Origin: Bombardia bombarda
Taxonomy: Eukaryota > Ascomycota > Sordariomycetes > Sordariales > Lasiosphaeriaceae
Assembly: GCA_030512295.1 (NCBI GenBank)
Contig: JAULSR010000001.1
Span: 1,984,001 to 2,048,000 of the forward strand
Length of the DNA: 64,000 nucleotides
Direction of reading: 5' to 3'
Positions 10,786 through 24,090 of the stretch are shown here, one piece after another. The notes under the pieces were generated by a model. That model had not been told where the DNA came from, searched no databases, and was given only the letters and a program-made list of their open reading frames with translations. The position numbers were made by a program, and so were the translations under genes. Every line of letters begins with the position of its first letter. The stretch's first letter is position 1.

Positions 10786-13753
10786 ATAGAGGGCTGATAA
10801 GGAAGGTAGGTATGTGAGGGGTGAAGCGCTTGAGGTGGACTGCAAAGACACTACCGACGGCAGAACAATGGCGGTTGTGAAGTTTTGCTACTATTTTGTT
10901 ATGTTTAGGTTGTTATTCTACTTTCCTCTTCTGTATAATCCATCAGATATGTTATTATTTCCTACACATAGTTTGTTTACTAAATAAGGTAAGTACGAGG
11001 TTGATATTTGAGATGCATCACCTACACCGATATATACTTGACCTATGTCAGTCGCTGCACTATTCTTTGAAATATATAGTTAACGTAGGTAGGTAGTATC
11101 CGCTTCCAGGTACATACTAGTATCATTTGATATATGAGAGAACAACTCAATGAAAGGGACTGAAAATCACGATGACTATGAACTCATATTTAACTAAGTT
11201 TTATTATCTTTACTATGTATGTACCGGAGAAGTTGCCGGGCCTGTTGACACTGGACCGAAGTGCAGGAGTTGAGGTAGGAGGTCAGTCAACAGCAACCTG
11301 CTAGAACTAACGCACCACATAACTAGCCCTATTACTCCAGGTAGCAATGATGTGGACGTAGCTTCATTCCTATCTCATCACAAGGACAGTTGAGTTGAAG
11401 AACAAAAAGGAAAGGACACAGGCTCTGCTCTGCAACTTAGATAGACACAAACCATGTTCATAGAGAGAGAAACAACCACACCAACAACACCATCCATATC
11501 ACATAATTACCCTAGCATTTATTTCCCTTAGAAGCCATGACGCCGAGACCGGCCCGGTTTGGGACTCATGTCAACTGTGAGCGTGGGCGTGACTTTAATC
11601 TCAAGAAGGAGTGACAGGGTAGGGGGACTGAAGTTAAAGGGAAAGAGAGAGAGAGAGAAGATTAAAATGTGCACTTATGCATGAACAATAAGCGATCATC
11701 TCTTCTTGGCAGTCACCTCCGCTTTCCTGGTCCCCGGGACTCCCTGCAACCCCAATCCCACACTTGGAGCACGCCGCACACACCACACTCGCGGGCAGCC
11801 AGACTTGGACAGCACGCGGGGACCCCGCCAAAACCAAAGTCCCAACCCAAATATCGACAAGAGCCAGTCCAAGTCGGGACAGGTTGGGCCGAGGCAGGAC
11901 GGATGCAGTTACAATACCTAGGTATCCTCCCCCACTCGTCACACTCGCACTTCTTACCCCTGCTCCCTTGCCCCCCACTAATTACACAAGTTCTCATCTA
12001 TTGTGGGTGATGAGTGACGAGATGATGTGTTTGATCATCAGCAGGCAGTGACCAAATAGATAGATGGTCCTTTTTTTTTTCGGTATTCGTCGACGGATAT
12101 GTCATTGTCGGTTCGGACGAATCTCTTGATTTCATATGACTGCCCTTTATTTATTCAAGTATTATTCTACGTTCGAGACTTCAGTAGTCATCCTGAGGTA
12201 GTAGGTATCTCGGATTTTGTTTACTGTTGTCAAGAACTAAATAACAGAAGTGAAAAGCGACTGACTAGCCGTCAGCAGATCATCATAAAATGCCCACGCT
12301 GGGACGACGACTCTCTTTTTGTCTTTTCTTCTTCTTTCTTTCTTTCAATAAAACCGCGCTTGCCGCGTCTCTCTATGTATGCATGTACCCCGGTTTGGGG
12401 GGTTTCCTCTACCTGGTCTTATCTGGGGTGGTCGGTCGGCCTCGAAAGTACTGTGTAGTCAGTCAATCCCCGGATACCGGGAACCCCAGATCCTACACCT
12501 CTCGGCTGCCAAATATCCCGTTTATGCCGGTCCGCTCACTGCGAGAGACGGGATGTGGGAGACGGGAGGCGGTCTTGAAGATGGGCGGCCTTGAAGACGG
12601 CCATCCAATGAATAAAACTATTGGAGATTGACGCCTCGTGTTTTGCCCTTTGTCAACGGCCTTTCCGCCATTTTACACCACATAAAGGTCTATCGCATTA
12701 TGCATCTCCATCATCTGATAATAAAACAAGACAAGGGGACTTATTTGTACTCGGCGAAACGTTACTGTGATGAGCGGTGGGGGTAGTAGAGAAGAACTGG
12801 TGTGGGTGTGATGATTGCGAGCTGAAGTCCGAATTGGCCAGTCATTACAACACTGCATCGTGTCGAAGGGTTTCAGAGGAGGAGGGCCCGCAGGACCGAA
12901 ATTCGGATTGATTTCTATCTGTGATGGGACACTGCTACAATTCCGCAGGGACTCGTGTGACTTGAGGAAGAAGCAGCGCGCCAAGACCTCGAAAAAGACG
13001 GGATTGGATAGAAGCTGCTCTGTGTGTGGAACTAACAAGTGACGAACTGGGGGGTTTGCGCATGAAGAGCATGATGCGCTATCTCCCTAATCATCACATG
13101 TCGTCTGGGGCTGCAGTCGAGTTGGAAAAGAAGGAAGAACTGTAGTGTGTTCCTTGAGGTTGTTCGTGTCTTTTCTCCACGCTTCGGTAATAACGTCTTT
13201 TGTCAAAGAACTCTTCGCAATGTTCGGGAGACTGCCAGTTGGAATGAATGAATGGGGCCGGAGAAGAGGAGGCGGCGGTTCTAACACATTTTTGAGTTGG
13301 CCGTCGATCATCATACGCTAGTGTATACACTACGGGACCGACAGGACAGGTAGTCAATGATTGAAGATGGCCGACATGCCGAAGAGTGAGCTGACGAGGT
13401 CGACATTGGGGCGCTAGCTTCGGCTTGCTGATGATCGATCTACCCGGGCGGGACTGCCAGGTGTTTCAAATGAGTTCATCCCAAACTCCGCCGTTCTCTG
13501 TGTCACCATCTACAAATGTATTCAGTAAGCTTCAAAAAGTTTTTGAGGCGAGAATGGCGTCTATTGTTGCTGTTAAGATCCTGGCGCGTCCAAGGAGGCG
13601 AAAGAGACCCGGCAGACTGGCGCCCCCCTGACGTTGTGTTGCTCTCAACCAGATGACCAACGACCGATCAGGTACTTTCTTTTTTCCATTTATTCTTGAT
13701 GGCGGTGTGACACTGGTCTTCACACATCTCGTTGGACACAGACTGCATCACAA

Positions 13754-13798
13754 CATACAGATCTGTATGCAACTAACGTACTGTACTGGTTACAGTAC
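13754..13798. repeat. Two adjacent perfect inverted repeats
   Basis: CATACAGATCTGTATG at 13754-13769 is a perfect 16 bp palindrome. Nine bases later, GTACTGTA (13778-13785) and TACAGTAC (13791-13798) form an 8 bp inverted repeat around a 5-base loop. Both lie in the gene-poor region. They could fold as hairpins or bind dimeric factors; no known site is matched. Confidence 0.75.
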
Positions 13799-16177
13799 AT
13801 ACCTCGAGTATTCGTACACGGCCGAAGGTCGCTGGACCGTGGCCTATATGACACGGCCTCGGAGCAGCAGTGAGGTCATCCAGTACGAGGCCTAGCCTAG
13901 GCAAGGTATCCAATGTCTGCTTCAGCCTTGTAGAGACACTAGGCAATGCATGATTTGAACACAACATTATGCGACTGCTCACGACAGCCGGTCGGAACAG
14001 GAACGGAATGAGTGAGTTGATGGTCAAGTTTCCGGTTGAGTGGTCCTTTTATCCCAAAGAGGCATGATGCAGGATCATGTTGGGCCCAACCGGCAACGGC
14101 GGGGGAGGATCGGGGGTCTGCGTTCTTCTGGTCTGGGCCAGGGCCATCCTGGAGCCATCTGAAGAACCCTAGAATCACCAGCGGCCGCCCTGCTGTGTAT
14201 CTTCAAGGGACCGCACATGGTCAAGCTGGAGGATTTAACATTGACAGCGGAATTGCTCACTTCGTATGGTTCATGTTGCAAGCCTGCAACGAGGCCATGA
14301 TGCCGATAATTATGGGTGTGGGGACTGACTGGGGATCTTGGTCAGACGTCAGCCTCCTATCTTGGTTTCCTAGAAGGGGCGGTCTGGCAGTGGATGGCGG
14401 GAGTGACCGAGTGACCGACCATCTGTCCCCTCAGAAACAGCCGCTAGTTTTCTTAGTTGCCATATCCACCACAGTTTGCTGTCTGTTGCAAGGTTTGGAG
14501 TTTTTTTTTTTCAATTGAGCAATGTCCGTCTTGGTCATGGTCATGGCCAGTAATAACCGATAATGAGAGTGGGATTGGGCGCCTTTGTAAATTGCTGATT
14601 GGCTGCTATTGCTGTCCAATTCGGTCGTTCTCGCTGCGAGTAACCCCTTCTCGCAGCACAAACAGACCACATTGGAAAAAAGCATGCCGCCTCGTCCGAC
14701 CCCTCAATTGAACTTCCATGACATGACGGCACTTGCGAGTCGCTCTTGAACAAACCTTGTTCGCTGCAGATTACGGTTACACATGTGTAAAATCCGACGT
14801 GAAGGAAAGAAGGTTTGGCAGCTTCGAGTCGCCGGGGAAATGAGGATGATGTCAAAGGCTCCATTGGCCCAGTCCCTCGGTGCTGCTTCGTTTCGCCGAG
14901 GGCCACCGAAAGGGGGCAGCAGCAGCCACGGGAGAGTGAGTTTCTTGCTGGAACCGGCAACGAGGTGAGATGGGACGGTATGACTTGCTTCACCAGGGAT
15001 GTAACTTCCACAGACTGGAGAAGATGCGGTTGATGAGAGGTTGATAGTCATATGTTTGGTAAGTGCGAGCAAACAAAGTTGTCGATAGGAAGAAAAAGGA
15101 ACGATGACGAGGGAAAGTGCACTCGCCCTCTCCAGTCCCCACAGAACGCGTCCTATCCGCAACCCGCCCCGCCGACATATGATTGAGCCGGGGGGGCCCT
15201 GCCTATCACCCATGCCTGCCAATTGCCATGGCCAGCTCCGACCCTAGTCAGCCCGTGCTAGGCTGCGATCGAACCCGTGCGCGCGGGACATTTCGAAAAG
15301 CCCTGTTCGCGTGCATCCAATCAGCCACAATACAAATTCACCCTTTGACCTGTATCGCGACGACGTGCTTGAGCTTCCACGATTTCTACTGAATTGATAA
15401 CTTCGTAGGCATCTTGTGATATGGGATCAGGGTTACAGGCCATACCTCGTCCCCACGGGGTGCCTCGAGGATGGCACCTGTGTTCCGGGTTTGGCAGAGA
15501 TGGGAACCATGGAAACAGAGTTTGGGAAGGAGGCACGAAAAAGCAAAAAAGCGGCGGATTGAGGGCGGGTTGATGGACATGGGCCACTGGATGGGATCAT
15601 GGGATTGGGTGCCAGGTGCAAGGTGGGTGGAAGTGGATGGACGGGACAAGAAGACACCTAACCGGGCGCGCCTTCTAGCCCGTCCCGTCATTTGAACCAG
15701 CCGGCTGAGCGCCTCATCAACGCGCCTGGTGTGTGCCAATGGTGGTGGCCTCCTTCTCCATCTTGGTGCACTTTGAGTTCTTGTGTGGTGCGTTGTGCGT
15801 GCTGCGTGATGCGTAGTGGCGGGCAGGTGCCCATCGAGACATGAGGTGGTGCAGAGGTGGTTCTAGCAAGCAGGTCGAGAGTTCCCAGGTTGTTAGGCGA
15901 CCGGGGGGCGCGCCAGCCACAGCAAAATTACCTTAAAAAAGGGTAGCACATTGTTCCCCCAGGCTTGCACTTGCGACCCTGCCCGTCCATTCTTTGCAAC
16001 CCTGGAAACCCGCCCAGGGCAGCTGCTCGCCTCCGTCCCAAGTCCCACAGAGCAGGCACGCTGCTGCGGGCCTCGTCCTATTGGCAAATTTCCCACAGCA
16101 TTCACCCATGCTGACGAGGGCTGGAAGGCGGTACTACCAGCCCAGCTACCACCTACCCTCCCGTTCCCACCACAGTC

Positions 16178-16200
16178 CATCCCATCCCATCCCATCCCAT
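16178..16200. repeat. CATCC pentanucleotide array
   Basis: About 4.6 tandem copies of CATCC upstream of LTE1. A simple repeat with no assigned role. Confidence 0.85.
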
Positions 16201-16575
16201 GCCTCCTACCCTCAATACGGATATCGCCCGTGTCTGTCTGGTGGTGCCTACTGTGTGTGTCTTGCCTCGATTGCATGATTATCCAATTCGCCCAACTCTT
16301 CATGTTTCGTGACCAGAGCGGCCAGTTTTGCCTCGGGCAAGAATAAACTGTCCTGTCGTATTTGCGTTGCCCGTCCGACTTTATGGCGCTGTGCAATACC
16401 CGTTGTATGTGACTTCACTTCTCTCCTGCATCGTGCACTGCACCGTACCCAGGCATTGCACCCCGTCCCTCCGTCCCCGTCGTCCTTCGTTTGCCAGTCC
16501 CTGCCCCGTCCGCCCGGGGTAAATACGCCGCTGCGCATACCACTGCTTGCACCTTCACAGCTTCGCATCTTCGCA

Positions 16576-16634
16576 CCTCCCTCTCTCCCTTTCTCCCTCT
16601 CTCCCTTTCTCCCTCTCTCCCGTCTCTCCCTCTG
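16576..16634 (+). promoter_or_regulatory. CT-rich tract upstream of LTE1
   Basis: A nearly pure C/T stretch (repeats of CCCTCTCT and CCCTTTCT) 160-220 bp before the LTE1 ATG at 16793. CT-rich blocks near transcription starts are common in filamentous fungi, so this is a likely core-promoter or leader element. The placement is seen; the function is inferred. Confidence 0.45.
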
Positions 16635-16792
16635 GCCATCCATCCCCTCTTTCCTGACGACCCAATCTAGCAAAACATTCGAGCGCGAACAAGCAATTCG
16701 TGTATTGACCCTCCATGTCTCGAATTACAGCGCTCCCCACCGCCACCTGCTGCAGCCGTCGCTGCGCAAGATAAGACGCTGGAGTCGACGCC

Positions 16793-19700
16793 ATGGAGAT
16801 GGACGCCAATCCGCCGTCGGCATCACCGACGACTGCTCTCACACCCCGACTACGACAGCATCTTCTTTCACAGAGGGAACAACGCGACCAGACTTCGCAA
16901 CCAGGAAAATCCCCACGGGACGCACGTTTTCGCCGCTCACCCCCGAAGCTCGGAAAGGATGGCGACAAGGTGACGCTCACACCCAGGATTTCGGGCGCAG
17001 GAGGGGGGAGGACGAAGAAGCGACTCTTGCCCGGCACCTTTCCAAGGCCGTTATTGCCCGTCTCAGAACGCGGCTCTCGGGAGGACAACAGCCCGATTCG
17101 CCGGGCCATCAAGGCCAGCCAGGACGACGACAAGTGGGAGCTCACCCCCGATGGCAGCTCGGCTGGTCGCGAGGGGAGGCAGTTTGCCGTGGCCAATGTT
17201 GGGAATAATGGGCGCATTTATTTGAAGTATGGCAATCCTTGTTGGTACCAGCAGCGCGTTTTGCTCCGCGTGCAGCATTCCCATGTGTCGACGTTTGCCC
17301 GGCAATGGTTCTAGATTGTTGACGTTTTGCTTAGGCCTACTATTCGCCCGGCGAACCAGCGCTACCCACAGCCGCAGTTCGTGTTTCCCATGACTCCGCC
17401 CGGCACGGCGGGTCTGGAGGCTCTGGCTTCAGAAAAAGGGCGCGAGACGGAGGAAAACACCCAGGTAAACCAGAGCCAATGGTCTCAGACACCAGATGCA
17501 GATTCCCCCACGACCCCGAGGCGCGACTATGTTGGCACCCCGAGGATGATGACGCAACGAGGGCATCGCCGCGCCATGTCGGACTCTACTGTTCCCGATC
17601 CCAACGTGGCAAGGGAGTCGGACCCGGGTGGCTTCAAAATAGTTATTACTCAACCAGGCGACGACCAGAGACCCAGGACTCTCGACGACTCAGACACGGC
17701 ACGGCCGCCCCTGCTGGAGGTCGCCATTCCGTCATGGAGGATAGGTACGCCCAGGTTCAGTGTCCGAGGAACGCCATTCATTCGTGGCTCTTCGTATGCG
17801 CCAACCGAGGACACTCGCTCCAGCAGTGCCTCTTTCCCTAATCGCACTCTCCAAGACCTGAGAGCCTTCAGAAAGCTAAACCAAGCAGTCCGAGAATCAC
17901 AGCTCCCTCGAGCTGATTCATCGGGTGCTGCCGGCGGAGCTCCGCCTCACTCTCCTCCACCATTACGGTCAATATACATGTCGGCCCACCTGGTAATAGA
18001 GCCTGCCATGTTTGATGCACTGACTTTCAAACCTGCCTGCGATGACCGGGCAATTGTCAGATACTCTAATGCTACAGGGGCTGTATGTGCTGCAACTCCC
18101 CCTCGTTTGGTTGCCGAAATCACCTCACCTAGCTTCCTCGACTACGAACTATTGTCGGATTTCTTCCTTACTTACCGAGCATTTCTCGACCCCTCGGATC
18201 TTGTTCGCATGCTGTTCGCCCGGCTTCGATGGGCGCTAGGGAGGGCCGACGAAGCTGGTATGGTGGTTAGGGTTCGCACATTTGTCGCTTTGCGCCATTG
18301 GATTCTCAATTATTTCATGGACGACTTTGTAGTCGACTACAACCTGCGAGTTTCGTTTTGCAGCCTACTAAACGACTTCGTCGACGAGCTGTCGCAGGAC
18401 CCTAGGGCAAGAAAGGTTCAGCTCAAGATCCTGGCCGAGCTCAAAAAGTGCTGGCGGAGGGTGTGTGGACAGTACTGGGATGGACGGGATTTTGATGCAT
18501 CTTTAGGACCGGACATCCCGATTGCGCCTGGGGGAATCGCCGGCCACCGCGATCCCAATCTGGATCCTACTTTTTGGATGAAAGTGGATTCTGGGCCGCC
18601 ACAACTGGATGGTGTTATCGTACCGACAACGCCCCATGAACAGATGAGCTTCCTCGCCGACGTATCAAGGGCTGGCCATATCGACTCCGTCATTGTTGGC
18701 AACCGGCCAGGCACTCCTGAAAACCTTGAGGCCGGCGTGGAGAGACAACAAGCCTCACCGACGAGCGCCGCCAGTGTAGAGGCAGCCTCTTGCTCACTCC
18801 CTACTAAGAACATGCGAGTTACGCGCCCAGGAGCCAGCCATGCGCTGGCTACACATCCGGTTGAGCCCAGCTCCATTTACAATAACACTGAACTTGTTGC
18901 AACAACTCCACGCTCTCTGGTCGGCAAGCGTGTCCGACCTCATCAATCACATAAGCGGAACGCAAGCCTTAGCGATTCATTGCGCGAGCACCCGACTGTG
19001 ACGGAAAAGGTCCTATACAAAAGTACCGAGCTTCTCCTGACTCTGCCATATGCCGGGAGTCTCGTGCGCGGCAACTTATTCCCACCTGGGCAGGCCTTTG
19101 TCGAAATTCTCCCCCCCACTGTTCCCGGAGGCCATGCAAGGCAGACTGCGTTATTTCAGCCTCACGCGGCCGAATTGCCAAAGGAAAAGATGGTAGCATC
19201 AGCCATGTCCGGCCAGGGTATGAGGAGACTGTTAGGTAGCGTTCGGCGTGCGTTGAGTACCAGAGGACTAGGGGTGTCGCCTACTCAGGGGAACTTCCTC
19301 AACATCTCGCCACTTGGACCTAGGGGGGCTACGACCAACAGACTGCCTGGTACTGCCATAGTACCCCAATCCCGTCCCCGCCAGAATGGTGTTCGACCTC
19401 CTGTTCGAATTGACCTGCTTGGTGCTGAGATCGCCGAAGACTTCAAGAAGGCTGTACGAGAAGATGCTGCCGTAGAAGCCGAGAAACATGGATATCTGAT
19501 GCCTCCGGCTGGGGGCTCCAGAGTACCGGGTGAAATGCTGGAATACTCGGCCGCGCATATGGAGACAACCCTCGAATATCCCATTCCTGATAATCTAGAA
19601 ATCCGACCCTCGAGCGAGACAGGAATTACCACTGGAAGCAAGTCTATCGTCATTGTCGACGATACCCTTCTCCCAGAAGAGTATCCTCTTATGACGGGCG

Positions 19701-22384
19701 CGTTACCGGCTATCAACTCGTCCGTTGAAGCATTTGCCGAAACCTTTATGCCTAATGCTGGCGACCCAACTCCACCAAATACGCCGCCAGGTCGACCCAT
19801 GGGAACACCAAGGAGGTCATCGTACATACTGGGTCAGCACGTGCTACGGACTTCGGTTTCGGCAGACCCTCTACCGCCATTTGTCCCCGATATGGATACC
19901 CTGGGGTCCAGCGTGCGTCCGTCTCATGATTCTGTGCGCCCCTCGCTAGACTTCTTGCCACAGAGCCCAAATAGGCCACCTCTCAGTGGAGTACGAGGCC
20001 ACTTCAGAAACCGCTCAAGTAGATCCTATCTCTCTGGTCGGTCTGCTTATCACAGGCGCTATGCATCTTTCACCAGCGGTATCGTTCCTCAACCCACGAT
20101 TCGGAGCTTTGATGCCACCACATATTCCGGGGCTTCATTTGATGACTCCTCTCAAGTTCTCGTCCCGGAGCCTCTCCGGGTTCTTAGACGAAGACCTGGC
20201 GGTGATCTCCGTGCTGCCACTAATGTTGGCGATCTTGATCCGATGGGGCTTAGAAGGTCGCGTTCGGTAGGATCCTTGACTACATACACAGACTCGTTGC
20301 GCAGCTCGTTTCTCCGTAGTCCTTTACAGGAGTCCAGCAACTTTGTAGACGTCGTCACCAGCGATTACTCCTCACCAAACAGGGCAGAGACGTTCTCCCT
20401 CGGTGCCATCGCGGAGCAGAACCCTAAGCGCCACCTCTCACTGTTTAGTACACACTCATCGAAACCAGTAATGCGACCCTCCTTCGAGGCCGAGGCACAG
20501 AAGCTGGCCCAGATCCCCGATGATTTGGATGACGATGGCGGAGTTGAGTCGGCGTTGTTGAAGCTGGAGGGCCGGTACGAAAGGAAGTTTTCAAAGTTGT
20601 CCATGGAGTTACAGAGGCCACCACTCAGGACTGAAAGCGCTCCCGAAGAGGAACCAACGGAAGTAGACGAAACAGCTGTGCCTAAGGAAGAGAAGATTGA
20701 ACATCGCCATGTTCATGTCGGAGAGGACCCGCATGCACCATTTTCGCCCACACATCCAGCTGCCGTGAATCTTGGGGGAAGCTTTTTGGAAGTCTCAAGT
20801 CACCGTGATCGAAACGGGGACGTGCAATCCTTCCTGTCGGATGATTCGAGGGCATCCTATTCCTCGACTCCATTGCTGGAACGCGAACTTACCGATGACG
20901 GTCGTGGTGGTTATCAGACAGATACTCAGGAGTGGACTGACCACTCCGTCCTACAAGGACCCGGAGAAGAAGGTCGACCTTCGTCAGACTATCAAAGCAT
21001 GCGCGATCCCCAACACCCTTCCTATGAATTCGTCCAGAAGCCGGGTAGTATCGAGAGTATGCAGCCAGGAGGCACACTGCCGGGAGCCTCAGCAGCTCGT
21101 CTGAGCAAAAACACGGAACAGTCGTTCCTGAATGTTGAAAGTGATGACGATACCGACCTATCCTCAGAGTTGTCTATGGAAATCCTTGACGCCGATGATA
21201 CCGAAAGTTTCGCACACGCATCCCGGAAAATTGGACTTGCCGTCTCTCCATTACCCATTCACCCCTTAGCTGAGAATTCGCAACATCAGCAGGTAGGCAC
21301 GAACCCACCATCGCCGCCCATGACTCTCATCCAGGCCCTCTACATGTTTCCGGACACGGCAAATCTCCCTTCACCTCAGGAACAACACGGGGTCTGGCAA
21401 GAGAAACCGCTTCCACCCACTCCCGATATCACGCCGACTACGACAGCTCCTTACGGTCAGTTTCCGCTATCATCATCACCCACAGACCCAACAGGCACGA
21501 AAGAAGCATTGCGCCACGCGCCCAAGCTCGATATCCCCGACCCGGTGGCGGAGGTGGCAGAGGTTTCTTATGACAGGCTATCAGTCCATTTGCCTTTCAT
21601 CCTCGCGTTCGATAGCGATATCTTGGCACAGCAGTTCACTCTGATTGAGAAGGACGCACTGAACGAGGTTGACTGGAAGGAATTAATCGACATGCGCTGG
21701 AAGAATGCAGAGCAAAACGGGATCAACTGTCGCAGTTGGGTTTCGTTTTTGCGCGACACAGACGCCCGCGGCATCGAGGTTGTGATTGCACGCTTCAACA
21801 TCATGGTGAAGTGGGCCATTTCCGAGATTGTTCTGACTACAGAAATCGAGGAGCGGGCGCGGTGCATTATCAAGTTGATCCATATTGCCGCCCATTGTCG
21901 ACGATACCGCAATTTTGCCACCATGAGCCAACTGACAATCGCGTTGACGAGCAATGAGGTCAGCCGGTTAACCAAGACATGGGCCATGGTCCCTGCTTCC
22001 GACCAGCGGACAATGCAGAACCTGGAGACATTGATATCGCCAACTAAGAACTTCTATTGCCTGCGGGCTGAGATGGAGGGCGGCGGTCCTGCTGGCCCGG
22101 ACGCTTCTGAGATGGGATGTATCCCCTTTGTGGGGATATATACGCATGATCTCTTGTTCAATGCCCAACGGCCAAGCGAGATTGCCAGCTCACCGACTAC
22201 CGCCCCTTTGGTAAACTTTGAGCGGTGCAGGATGTCGGCTGGTGTGGTTAAAACATTGCTCAGATTGCTGGAACAGAGCGCTCTCTACACCTTCCAACCG
22301 ATTGAGGGTATTACGGAGCGTTGCCTGTGGATGGGCGCGCTGACGGATGATGAGATCCGGAAGTTAGGAGATGGTCTGGAGTGA
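16793..22384 (+). CDS. LTE1: Ras-family guanine nucleotide exchange factor, Lte1-like
   Basis: Two exons: 16793-17226 and 17335-22384, giving 1,827 residues, with a 108 nt intron (GTATGG...CTTAG). The RasGEF N-terminal module lies at about 345-540 (core LVAEITSPSFLDYELLSDFF, then TYRAFLDPSDLVRMLF). The catalytic CDC25-type RasGEF domain is at the extreme C-terminus, about 1560-1827 (LAQQFTLIEKDALNEVDWKE, then FNIMVKWAISEIVLTTEIEE and FATMSQLTIALTSNEVSRL). About 1,000 Ser/Pro-rich, probably disordered residues separate them. That split layout is typical of Lte1, a mitotic-exit regulator in yeast acting at the bud cortex on the spindle-position pathway; in true Cdc25 the two modules lie together with an SH3. 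Start chosen at CGCCATGGAGATG. The region downstream of 22384 is convergent with ATX1. Confidence 0.88.
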
Positions 22385-24090
22385 GAGACCACTCAGATGA
22401 AGAGAATATAAAGGGAGGGGATGACGAACCATACGATTCCAGACTATGAAGCTCTCTCATCAGCCTTCCCAACAACAGCAGCGAGGTTGGAAGGATACGG
22501 CACAACTGTTACATCGATATACCCTGCACATGCATCGTCAGCTTACTACGTTTCTGCATTTTTCTTTTTCACACATTATGCATTTTATTCCGCTTCGATT
22601 TTGGCTTGGGAAATCGACATCTACACCCATCTATAGACGACCGATCAGTCCCTTTTTTTTTTTTCTGCCCACGCATCCTCTCTGTACGACCAGGTAGTCA
22701 CGCGACAGACAACACACACACACACCTTTGCGGACCAGACATGAGATACCACGTTTTGTGTCTGGCCGCCTGTTCCCATACCATCATGATAACTTGCTAC
22801 CACCACTTTGTTACAACATACTCGGTACGCCGACCACTGCTGCGTCGTGCTGCCGAACACAATACCCTACAATACCAATACAATACAAATACGTTTATAT
22901 ACAGCTGCGCCACGCCTTTCCTACTCATAATGTCTCACTCTCGTTTACTACTAGTTACCTAATTTTCGTGTTCATCTTTACTTTCTTGTGTCTAGTTTTG
23001 GTGTGATGATATTTTTCTCGGTTGCTTTTCTTTTTTGGATGCGAATGAGATGAGACACAAACAAGTTGGGCGGCGGCGGCGTTTTCTTGTTTCTTTCTTA
23101 GCTTGGCGTCGGGGAGGGAGGGAGGTTTCCCTCGTGCGGCTTTATAAGATATCAAGGGGTGAGTGAAGGGAAGAGTGTTTGTCATGCATACCAAGGGAGG
23201 GAAGAAGGAGATGAGGCGAAGAGGGAGTGTTATAAAACTTGGAGCTGGCTGGTTGGCTGGTTGGCAGCATTATCATTGTCATGAGGAGGGGACTCGAGAG
23301 TTTTTACTCTTTTTCCTTTTTACTTACTTACGGATTACATGTCTCTGCCTCTCTTTGCATCTATCCGTTGAGGGATAGACAGATATGGATATGGGGATTT
23401 TGTTATGCCTCGGTTTTATCCTTTGTTCCTGTCTAACTTTTCTTCCTTTTCTTCTATTGAGTCTGCGGAGAGAAGAAGTAGGGGATAGCAACAACAGACA
23501 GGAGCAAGAAGCAACCGGCGGTGGCGGTGGGGCTTATGAGGAGACAGGCTGTTGGCGAGCCGATTGTTCCGTTTTTGTCTGTTATGTCTATTTGAGAGTG
23601 GGGAGGGAGGCAACAAGGGGGACTATATAAGCCGATGTGTGCCTAGCCATTGTGAGCGAGAGGCACGCCACGTATGATAGCAATGGAGATGTTCAAAGCC
23701 ATGCCATGTTTCTTGGTCACGTCGGTTGTATGAAAAAGTGAATGAGTGAGAGTACATGTGTTTGAGTGGGTATGGTAGCTGCGCATTTATTGGCAGCAAT
23801 GGTTAATGACTGACTGCTATGGATGAATGACAAAAAATGACAAAAAAGAGGTGTGAACCAAAACAGGAAGGCAGGCGCGAATGAAGTTTTGTCAAAAGGA
23901 AAAAAAAAAAAGAAAGACCTGCCTCCTCCAGCTAGCTAAAAATGCCTGCGTGCGTGCTGGCGCGCGCGCGCTCGTCGCAAGCGTCCTCGTCCTCGTCATC
24001 GTCGAAATGCGGTCAAAAATTCCACCAACCAGACATGATCATCATGACATTTGTTTAGCTTGAAAGTATCCCTTTTTCCTTTGTTTTCTT
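22385..24090. other. Intergenic, convergent 3' flanks of LTE1 and ATX1
   Basis: No gene supported. It contains T-rich and CA-rich tracts (for example CACACACACACA near 22715), a GGTTGGCT repeat near 23250-23268 and an alternating GC run near 23960-23971. Short frames are not conserved in appearance. Confidence 0.55.

Larger units (their letters stand above)
10389..16792. other. 6.4 kb gene-poor intergenic region
   Basis: No convincing gene between SEC18 and LTE1. All open frames are short (under about 175 codons), overlap on both strands and show no domain. The left part (10400-11250) is AT-richer with GT/CA microsatellites and TAGGTAGG-type repeats. It also holds an exon-like minus-strand piece at 11528-11627, a pair of palindromes at 13754-13798, a CATCC array at 16178-16200 and a CT tract at 16576-16634 before LTE1. 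It may hold long leaders, non-coding transcripts or decayed elements, which sequence alone cannot show. Confidence 0.5.

Noticed and set aside
14541..15222. Overlapping minus-strand frames (156 and 172 codons)
   Set aside because: They overlap each other and plus-strand frames, have no splice-supported extension, no domain, and composition like the surrounding non-coding DNA.
16576..16634. CT repeats as a CRISPR-like or satellite array
   Set aside because: No repeat-spacer pattern; it is a simple pyrimidine tract before a gene start.
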